Part shown: one piece after another, positions 1-4,873 of the stretch
How positions within the stretch are numbered: the stretch's first letter is position 1
Layout of the letters: each line of letters starts with the position of its first letter
From: Chloroflexota bacterium
GTDB taxonomy: Bacteria; Chloroflexota; Anaerolineae; Anaerolineales; Anaerolineaceae
Length of the DNA stretch: 8,119 nucleotides
Direction of reading: 5' to 3'
Assembly: GCA_012797215.1 (NCBI GenBank)
Contig: JAAZPN010000282.1
Span: 1-8,119, forward strand
The notes under the pieces: model-generated
Seen by the model: the letters and a program-made list of their open reading frames with translations, nothing else
Told to the model about the DNA's origin: nothing
Database searches by the model: none
Program-made: the position numbers and the translations under genes

Positions 1-717
1 GATGATATCAGCGCCTCGCATGCCCTCATCCATATCGTGCACAATTTCAAAGGAAGTGCCGGCTTTTTTGGCTTCGTCGCGCGCCTGCTGCTCGATTTCC
101 GGCATCAGACGAAATTCTTCCGGGTAGGAGAGCGTGACGTCCAGCCCAAAGCGCGGCATTTGCAGAATGAGTGACTGCGGTACGGAGATGGGTTTGAGGT
201 ACGAAGCGGCATACGCCCAGGACACCACGATTTTCTTTTTGCGCAAATCGCGGCCTTTCTTCTCCATGATTGTCATCAGGTCCGCCAGGCACTGGAAGGG
301 GTGGTAAATATCGCACTGCATATTCAGAACCGGGACGCGCGAGGCTTGGGCGACCGCATTGATGTACGCGTTGCCGACTTCCCAGTCGCAGTGGCGGATG
401 GCGATGCCGTCGTAATAGCGGCCAAAGATTTCCCCGATTTCCTTGGGGGTATCCCCATGCGCAATCTGGGTGGACTTGCTCTCGATAAAGCCCGCGTGCC
501 CGCCCAATTGGGAAATGCCAGCTTCGAAGGAGCCGCGCGTGCGGGTGCTGCTGAAAAAGAAAAGCATCGCCAGCACTTTGTCGCGCAGGTATGGGTGCGG
601 TTCGTTCAAGGCGCGTTTGCGCTTGAGGTCCCAGGCAACGTCCAGAACAGTCTCAACTTCCTCTTTGCTGAAATCAAGATCGCCAATCAGGTCTCTACCG
701 TGTAAAAAAGTCTGCAT
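1..717 (-). CDS. ygeW: YgeW-like carbamoyltransferase, C-terminus cut by window edge
   Basis: The reading frame starts at ATG 717 and stays open for 239 codons to base 1, so the C-terminal part lies outside the window. A good Shine-Dalgarno (AAGGAGAG, 722-729) sits 4 nt before the ATG. Visible motifs are the carbamoyl-phosphate signature SSTRTR (residues 56-61), STQIAHGDT (82-90), HPFQCLADL (139-147), WAYAASYLKPISVPQ (167-181) and FGLDVTLSYPE (190-200). From memory of E. coli YgeW, the last four blocks match it closely (KSQIAHGET, HPTQSMADL, WAYSPSYGKPLSVPQ, FGMDVTLAHPE). The YgeW/acetylornithine/succinylornithine branch of knotted transcarbamylases is therefore favoured over OTCase or ATCase. 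The family transfers or phosphorolyses a carbamoyl group. YgeW's own substrate is not firmly established, and its gene often sits in purine or ureide catabolism clusters. It is shorter at the N-terminus than E. coli YgeW. It follows another carbamoyltransferase gene by 42 nt and is presumably co-transcribed with it. The missing C-terminus holds part of the second-substrate site, so the substrate cannot be called here. Confidence 0.85.
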   Translation of the reverse strand, partial: MQTFLHGRDLIGDLDFSKEEVETVLDVAWDLKRKRALNEPHPYLRDKVLAMLFFFSSTRTRGSFEAGISQLGGHAGFIESKSTQIAHGDTPKEIGEIFGRYYDGIAIRHCDWEVGNAYINAVAQASRVPVLNMQCDIYHPFQCLADLMTIMEKKGRDLRKKKIVVSWAYAASYLKPISVPQSLILQMPRFGLDVTLSYPEEFRLMPEIEQQARDEAKKAGTSFEIVHDMDEGMRGADII

Positions 718-759
718 TATTCTCTCCTTGGAAAAATGTAATTTCGTGCGGTTTCCGGG

Positions 760-1713
760 TTATTCCATCTTACCCAACACCAATGATAACAGCGCCATGC
801 GCATCACGACGCCGTTAAAGGCTTCCTGCCAGTAGCGCGACCAGCGCGTGATGTCCACGTCCAGCGGGATTTCATCCATGCGCGGCAGGGAATGCAGCAG
901 GATGGCATCGGGCTTGGCTTTATTGGCCAGCAGCTCGCGTGTAATCTTGTAGTTATCCGGGGTCAGCGCCACTTCATCGCCGCGAACATCGCGGTGCTTG
1001 GTGTAATCGGGCTGGACAACCGGCTCGACCAGGATGACATCCGCCTCGGCAATCACCTGTTCCACGTGCTCGGCTTCTTTGAAATTCAGGCTGTAATTGC
1101 TGATTTCCTCTTTAAATTCAGGTGTCAATGACATGTCGGGCGGGGCAACGAAGGTAATGGGGCAGTCGAATTGGGTGAGGGCATAGGCCAGGGAGTGCAT
1201 GGTGCGCATGCGCATATCGCCAACTGCCAGCCACCTAAGCCCATCAATGCGGCCTTTTTCGCGCAGCACGGTATACAGGTCCGTAAGGATTTGGGTGGGG
1301 TGCTCGCCCCAACCATCGCCGCCGTTGATAATCGGGATGGAAGCCCAATTGGCAGCTTCATGCGGCGCGCCCTGCTGATAATGACGCATCACGATGACAT
1401 CGCCGTAGTACTCCAGCATTTTGACCGTATCCTTGATGGATTCCTGGTAAAAATCGCCGGCGCGGGTCATCTTGACATCGGAAAAGCCAGTCACGTGGCC
1501 GCCCAAGCGGTGCATAGCTGCCTCGTGCGCCAGGCGGGTGCGCGTGCTGGGTTGATAGAAAGCGGTGACCAGCGTCTTTTCCGCCAGCAAATCCGAATTG
1601 CGCCGCGAGCGGGCAATTGGCTCCAACTCCTCAGCCACTTCGAAAACCCTGAAGAACTCATTTCGTTCAAAATCTTTGAGCGACAAAATGTCCCGACCAC
1701 AAAAACTGCGCAT
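760..1713 (-). CDS. Aspartate carbamoyltransferase-like protein with altered substrate site
   Basis: This is a 317-residue protein, about the length of a catalytic ATCase subunit (E. coli PyrB 311). Start ATG 1713 has the Shine-Dalgarno AAAGGAG (1719-1725). ATCase-type blocks are PSTRTR (55-60), MHRLGG (67-72), GFSD (76-79), VMRH (108-111), HPTQ (138-141), RTMHSL (170-175) and HSLPRMDEI (274-282). Carbamoyl-phosphate ligands equivalent to E. coli R105, H134, Q137 and R167 are present. Aligned by eye with E. coli PyrB, several other active-site residues differ. The 80s loop TSLGKKGE becomes TRAGDFYQE, so Ser80 is Arg and Lys84 is lost. Arg229 becomes Val232 and Pro266 becomes Ser275. Those positions contact aspartate or bridge subunits, so a second substrate other than aspartate is inferred. 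The SMG motif of OTCases is also absent. It is first in an operon with a YgeW-like gene. No pyrI or dihydroorotase is adjacent. The fold and family are secure; the exact reaction is not known. Confidence 0.9.
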   Translation of the reverse strand: MRSFCGRDILSLKDFERNEFFRVFEVAEELEPIARSRRNSDLLAEKTLVTAFYQPSTRTRLAHEAAMHRLGGHVTGFSDVKMTRAGDFYQESIKDTVKMLEYYGDVIVMRHYQQGAPHEAANWASIPIINGGDGWGEHPTQILTDLYTVLREKGRIDGLRWLAVGDMRMRTMHSLAYALTQFDCPITFVAPPDMSLTPEFKEEISNYSLNFKEAEHVEQVIAEADVILVEPVVQPDYTKHRDVRGDEVALTPDNYKITRELLANKAKPDAILLHSLPRMDEIPLDVDITRWSRYWQEAFNGVVMRMALLSLVLGKME

Positions 1714-1861
1714 AATTTCTCCTTTACATCATTGGTCTTTATGAAAAAGTGGGTGAGAAAAGATTTGTACTCCCGGTGCAAAAAAAGTATAGGGACTAAA
1801 GCAGCTCTCCTATGCAAGCTAACCCAAAAGCTGTAATTTGAGCCGTCGGACATGTAATTCT
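1714..1861 (-). promoter_or_regulatory. Long 5' leader of the carbamoyltransferase operon
   Basis: About 148 nt separate the predicted transcription start from the first gene. The leader carries a run of seven U (within 1781-1788) and several pyrimidine-rich patches. An ATG at 1853 opens a frame with no stop through the whole leader; it then overlaps the carbamoyltransferase gene out of frame and stops at 1491. No strong intrinsic terminator hairpin is evident, and I could not match a PyrR site or a known riboswitch. Regulation through this leader is possible but unproven. Confidence 0.35.
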
Positions 1862-1867
1862 GGATAT

Positions 1868-1896
1868 ATTATAAATCTCATCCTGATAGCTGGCAA
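1868..1896 (-). promoter_or_regulatory. Sigma70-type promoter of the carbamoyltransferase operon
   Basis: Read on the minus strand, a -35 box TTGCCA (1891-1896) is followed by a 17-bp spacer and a perfect -10 box TATAAT (1868-1873). Transcription would start near 1861, leaving a leader of roughly 148 nt before the ATG at 1713. A 10-bp palindrome, CAATTAATTG (1894-1903), overlaps the -35 box, and the inverted pair ATCTCA (1875-1880) / TGAGAT (1902-1907) brackets the core promoter. Either could be a repressor site, but that is only inference. Confidence 0.7.
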
Positions 1897-1971
1897 TTAA
1901 TTGAGATATTTTTGGGCAAATGTCATTAGTGGAGCAAAATAAGGCGAAACCGACCGCGCAGGATTCCGCGG

Positions 1972-2000
1972 CTCAGAATGTGTAGATGACAAGGTATAAT
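1972..2000 (+). promoter_or_regulatory. Probable promoter of the oxidoreductase/DUF1622 operon
   Basis: There is a perfect -10 box TATAAT at 1995-2000. The -35 position at 17-bp spacing reads CTCAGA, a poor match, so an activator may be needed. The predicted start near 2007 gives a leader of about 38 nt. That leader contains the 7-bp inverted repeat ATTAATT (1999-2005) / AATTAAT (2021-2027). Being pure A/T, this repeat may be chance. Confidence 0.5.
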
Positions 2001-2044
2001 TAATTTGCATTTGTCTGTTGAATTAATAAAAATCGAGGTGGTAA

Positions 2045-3088
2045 ATGGACTTTTTATCTTCACTGCCGAATTCTTCATTTTTAGCTAAGTCCGGATTGAC
2101 CTGGGGCATTCTTGGCACAGCCCGTATCGCCGCTAAATCCCTCATTCCCGCGATTAAAGCGAGCAAGCACAACAACGTGGCTGCGATTGCCAGCCGGGAC
2201 CTGACTCGCGCCGCGGAGTTCGTCCGGGAAAATGAAATCCCCAAAGCTTACGGCACTTACGAAGAACTGCTCAATGACGAGAATATCCAGGCGGTATACA
2301 TTCCGCTGCCAAACAGCGAACACAGCCGCTGGGCGGTGCGGGCAATGGAAGCCGGCAAGCATGTGTTGGTGGAAAAACCTTTCGCGGTAAACGCTGACGA
2401 AGCCCAGATGATGGTGAGTACTGCGCTGGAAAAATCAGTCCTGTTGATGGAAGCGTTTATGTACCGCTACCACGCGCGCCTGGGGCAAATACTCGAGATT
2501 GTGCGCAGAGGAACATTGGGTAAACTTCGTTTTATCCAATCCAGCATGAGCTTTCCGCTGACAAATCCGGACGATATCCGCTTGAACGCGAATTTGGGCG
2601 GCGGCGCGCTTTATGACCTGGGCTGCTACTGCGTGGACTTGCAGCGCATTCTTGTCGGTCGCGAACCCAGGCGGGTAAAAGCGCTCAGTTACCAGGGCAA
2701 TACGGGTGTGGACTTACAGGTTTCAGCCACCCTGGATTTTGGCGAACAGGTGTACGGCCATTTTGACGTAGGCTTCAATGCGTTCAGACAGCAGCACACG
2801 CGCATTATTGGCACGGAAGGTGTGTTGGATGTGGTGGACCCGTTTGGCGCCAAGGCGGAAGCAAGCCAGATGACCCTGACAAAAGACGGCGAGACCAAGA
2901 AGTTAAGCGTCAAAAGGGAAAACGCATACGAAAAAATGATTGAACATTTTTATTATGTTGTCATGAGTCGGGAAGCTCCCTTATTCCCCTTGGCAGATTC
3001 CGTTAATAATTTAGTGGTCATCGACGCGCTTTTCCAATCACTGATTGATGGCGGTCGTTTGGTTTCCTTAACCCCCACACCAAACTAA
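2045..3088 (+). CDS. Gfo/Idh/MocA family NAD(P)-dependent oxidoreductase
   Basis: This is a 347-residue, complete member of the Gfo/Idh/MocA dehydrogenase family, which oxidises or reduces sugars, inositols and related polyols using NAD(P). The N-terminal Rossmann fold shows GILGTARIA (21-29). The family EKP motif is at 110-112, within VLVEKPF, and its Lys111 is the usual active-site lysine. EAFMYRYH (136-143) and GGGALYDLGCYCVD (185-198) resemble the D-xylose dehydrogenase, dihydrodiol dehydrogenase and glucose-fructose oxidoreductase branch, where a Tyr replaces the His found in the inositol dehydrogenase branch. No signal peptide is seen, so it is cytoplasmic. The start is ATG 2045 with GAGGTG (2035-2040); about 18 residues precede the first beta strand. 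It lies 12 nt upstream of a DUF1622 gene and divergent from the carbamoyltransferase operon. The substrate cannot be told from sequence; a sugar or polyol is likely from the family. Confidence 0.93.
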   Translation: MDFLSSLPNSSFLAKSGLTWGILGTARIAAKSLIPAIKASKHNNVAAIASRDLTRAAEFVRENEIPKAYGTYEELLNDENIQAVYIPLPNSEHSRWAVRAMEAGKHVLVEKPFAVNADEAQMMVSTALEKSVLLMEAFMYRYHARLGQILEIVRRGTLGKLRFIQSSMSFPLTNPDDIRLNANLGGGALYDLGCYCVDLQRILVGREPRRVKALSYQGNTGVDLQVSATLDFGEQVYGHFDVGFNAFRQQHTRIIGTEGVLDVVDPFGAKAEASQMTLTKDGETKKLSVKRENAYEKMIEHFYYVVMSREAPLFPLADSVNNLVVIDALFQSLIDGGRLVSLTPTPN

Positions 3089-3100
3089 TTGAGGTAGAGC

Positions 3101-3625
3101 ATGTCTGATCCGAAACCATCCAACTATTCCCTGTGGACAAAACTGGCAAGCTACTATTTGCCAACCCTGCTCATCATCGGACTGATTCTCATCATGACCA
3201 CCGGATTAACCAATCCGGTCCCAACGCCGGAAAGCTGCATCGCGCAGGAGCCGCTCTTGCATATGATTGTTGGTTACGCGGCGCTTTTCTGTGAGCTAGC
3301 TGCCATTTTTGTGATCGTGACCGGCGCGGCGCACGCCCTGGCCAGCTATGTCCGGCGGCTGTTGGACCGCAATTTGATGAACCAAATCAAAGGTTCAGAG
3401 GCTACCCGGCTTCGTCTTGGCCACAAGCTCAGTCTCAGCCTCGAATTCGCTATGGCGTCCGACATCCTGAGGCTGGCTGTTTCGCCCAATTTTTCCACTA
3501 TCATTGTTCTGTTCACCATTATCCTGCTGCGGGTCCTGGTGAATTTCTTCCTCGAGCATGATATCGAAGTTATCCGCGAATACAATATTTTGAATGAATT
3601 GAAACAAACAGAGGACGAAAAGTAG
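3101..3625 (+). CDS. DUF1622 family integral membrane protein
   Basis: This is a 174-residue membrane protein of unknown function. The C-terminal two-thirds match the DUF1622 pattern as I remember it: a membrane segment at about 52-78, a basic cytosolic stretch RRLLDR (85-90), the conserved block RLRLGHKLSLSLEFAMASDILR (starts 103, ends 124) and a last hydrophobic segment at about 131-150 ending in VNFFLEHD. An extra N-terminal membrane segment (about 20-38), followed by a short Pro-rich loop with a Cys at 46, makes it longer than the compact members of the family. The C-terminal tail is charged and probably cytosolic. Start ATG 3101 is preceded by GAGGT (3091-3095), 12 nt after the oxidoreductase stop, so the two genes are probably co-transcribed. 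No transport or enzymatic motif is visible. The family assignment is fairly sure; the function is unknown. Confidence 0.8.
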   Translation: MSDPKPSNYSLWTKLASYYLPTLLIIGLILIMTTGLTNPVPTPESCIAQEPLLHMIVGYAALFCELAAIFVIVTGAAHALASYVRRLLDRNLMNQIKGSEATRLRLGHKLSLSLEFAMASDILRLAVSPNFSTIIVLFTIILLRVLVNFFLEHDIEVIREYNILNELKQTEDEK

Positions 3626-3667
3626 CGGTATCCGTTTATCAGCGGGAATGCCATTAAAGCGCAATAA

Positions 3668-3697
3668 AAAAAGGATACGCTTGTGCGTATCCTTTTT
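3668..3697. terminator. Bidirectional intrinsic terminator
   Basis: A perfect 13-bp inverted repeat pairs AAAAAGGATACGC (3668-3680) with GCGTATCCTTTTT (3685-3697) around the tetraloop TTGT. The A/T ends supply a U tract on either strand. It sits between the DUF1622 stop (3625) and the stop of the convergent LysM gene (3718), so it should end transcription from both sides. Confidence 0.93.
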
Positions 3698-3717
3698 GTG
3701 TGTTATCAGGCGTCCTT

Positions 3718-4446
3718 TTACGGGGTTGGGGAAGGCGTCATCGTGCGCGTGGCTGTCGCGGTCGGGACAGGGGTAACCAGATTCACAGGGATCTTCAGAA
3801 TATCGCCGATGAACAGGCTGGAACTGTCTACGATTTCAGTCAGGCCCTGGCTTCGGCGCCAACGGTTCGTTTCGTAGAGGATTTTGTCCACGGTGGAGTT
3901 AAAGCGGGTCGCCAGAGCTTCGAGAGTGTCTCCGGAGCGGACCTTGTAGTCGATAATCGTGCCGCGGCGGATGTCGGTGGGCAGCGGCGTGGCGGTGGGG
4001 AGTTCCTGGCCGGGCGCGGGGATGAGAATGGTCTGCCCGACGTTGATGATGCAGGAGCTGTCCAGGTTGTTCAGGTAGAGCAGCACTTCCACGTCGGCGT
4101 CATACTTTTTGGCGATCACGGCGCAGTTATCATCCTCCTGGACGACGTATTCAAACGGCGCGGATGGCGTGAAGGTGGGTGTTATCGTCGGCGTTTCGGT
4201 GATGGTGGGAGTATGCGTCGCGGTGTTGGTTGGCGTCACGGGGGTGGGTGTGAGCGTCGGGGTTGGGGTTGGGGTTTTAGTCGCGAACCAACCGGGGGTG
4301 CCGGCAAGATTGCCGGTGGCCCACAGGGCGATGAGCGCGAGGCCAGCCACGATGAAAAGCCCGGCCAGAACGCCGACGAACGCTTTCCCGGATTTTTGTT
4401 TTCTCCGGTAAGAAGCCAGTGGGCTTTGAGATTTCTTCTTTGCCAT
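3718..4446 (-). CDS. Membrane-anchored protein with two LysM domains and Thr/Pro linkers
   Basis: This is a 242-residue surface protein, probably bound to peptidoglycan or a related glycan. I chose ATG 4446 because AAAGGA (4454-4459) lies 7 nt upstream and the product starts with a basic stretch (MAKKKSQ). The in-frame ATG at 4494 falls inside the likely -10 box and has no good ribosome site. The order is: basic cytosolic N-terminus, one hydrophobic anchor (about 22-43), a Thr/Pro linker (56-96), LysM 1 (about 98-144), a short linker, LysM 2 (about 164-223, with YKVRSGDTLEALATRF), and a Thr/Pro tail. LysM 1 carries two cysteines (108 and 132) at positions that could pair; its start reads YVVQEDDNC where the typical form is YxVxxGDT. 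No catalytic domain is attached. It has its own promoter and shares a terminator with the convergent operon. The architecture is typical of Anaerolineae surface proteins; its exact role is unknown. Confidence 0.88.
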   Translation of the reverse strand: MAKKKSQSPLASYRRKQKSGKAFVGVLAGLFIVAGLALIALWATGNLAGTPGWFATKTPTPTPTLTPTPVTPTNTATHTPTITETPTITPTFTPSAPFEYVVQEDDNCAVIAKKYDADVEVLLYLNNLDSSCIINVGQTILIPAPGQELPTATPLPTDIRRGTIIDYKVRSGDTLEALATRFNSTVDKILYETNRWRRSQGLTEIVDSSSLFIGDILKIPVNLVTPVPTATATRTMTPSPTP

Positions 4447-4493
4447 GATGGTTTTCCTTTCGGCCTGCACATGCAAGGGATTGTTCAAATCCA

Positions 4494-4521
4494 ATTATTC
4501 GTGATTTGAAGCTTTTGTCAA
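4494..4521 (-). promoter_or_regulatory. Sigma70-type promoter of the LysM gene
   Basis: Minus strand: a perfect -35 box TTGACA (4516-4521), a 16-bp spacer and a -10 box AATAAT (4494-4499, five of six consensus bases). The predicted start near 4487 leaves a leader of about 40 nt containing the ribosome site used for ATG 4446. This supports the shorter protein start. Confidence 0.75.
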
Positions 4522-4597
4522 GTATACCATTTTCAGGATGACGGGTTGTAGGGCATCGTTAGATTGACCGCTGCATTGGTTGGTGTTTTTTGCTCCG

Positions 4598-4663
4598 CTC
4601 AGGATGACAGGAAAGTGCGCTTAGGATGACACGCAGATGCGCTCAGGATGAGGAGACCTGCGG
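4598..4663. repeat. Three tandem 22-bp units carrying CTCAGGATGAC
   Basis: Units at 4598-4619, 4620-4641 and 4642-4663 each begin CTCAGGATGA or CTTAGGATGA and repeat at exactly 22 bp. The first two keep TGCG at their ends; the third is degenerate after its first 10 bases. An isolated TCAGGATGAC (4533-4542) lies just upstream, next to the LysM promoter. The stretch contains no gene. Confidence 0.75.
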
Positions 4664-4668
4664 TCAAC

Positions 4669-4699
4669 CACGCTCGCTGGTGAGGACAGCAGTGAGAAC
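4669..4699. repeat. Imperfect hairpin element, left copy
   Basis: This 31-base element begins CACGCTCGCTGGTGAGGAC and matches bases 8062-8092 at 29 of 31 positions by eye. It can form a stem of CTCGCTGGTG (4673-4682) with CAGCAGTGAG (4687-4696) around AGGA, with one mismatch and one G-T pair. It directly precedes the composite repeat, as the right-hand copy precedes the next repeat unit. Confidence 0.7.
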
Positions 4700-4702
4700 G
4701 TG

Positions 4703-4824
4703 AAGGTAGGCTGACAGGGAGATCGCTTCGTTCCTCGCGATGACGAATACTTATCCGACTGAACCGCAGGCGAAGCGTCCTGGCAAAGGCGAGCTAAGAT
4801 TCTTCGCTGCGCTCAGGATGACAG
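4703..4824. repeat. Composite intergenic repeat, left copy
   Basis: This stretch of about 122 bp aligns almost without gaps with 7935-8056, at a constant offset of 3232 apart from two compensating 1-nt shifts. About four-fifths of positions are identical by eye. Conserved islands are GGGAGATCGCTTCG (4717-4730), CCTCGCGATGACGAAT (4733-4748), CTGAACCGCAGGCGAAGC (4759-4776) and CTTCGCTGCGCTCAGGATGA (4802-4821). The stretches between them diverge. No open frame of credible coding character runs through it. Confidence 0.8.
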
Positions 4825-4843
4825 GAAAGTGCGCTCAGGATGA
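4812..4843. repeat. Further CTCAGGATGA 22-bp units
   Basis: CTCAGGATGACAGGAAAGTG and its extension at 4812-4835 duplicate 4598-4621 exactly over 24 bases. The next CTCAGGATGA follows after the same 22-bp step (4834-4843). The series ends about 30 bp before the uvrA stop codon. Confidence 0.65.
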
Positions 4844-4873
4844 AAAGTCTCTCCCTTAGCGGTGAGGAACGCC

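Noticed and set aside
1171..1836. A 221-codon plus-strand frame opposite the ATCase-like gene
   Set aside because: The minus-strand frame carries all conserved transcarbamylase motifs; this one has none and lacks a ribosome site.
3700..4509. A 269-codon open frame on the plus strand
   Set aside because: It is antisense to the LysM gene, Gly/Arg-rich from the opposite strand of Thr/Pro codons, and matches no family I recognise; it is a shadow frame.
4598..4855. CRISPR array
   Set aside because: The repeat core is only 10-11 bp in a 22-bp step, the intervening bases are short and partly repeated themselves, and no cas gene is present.
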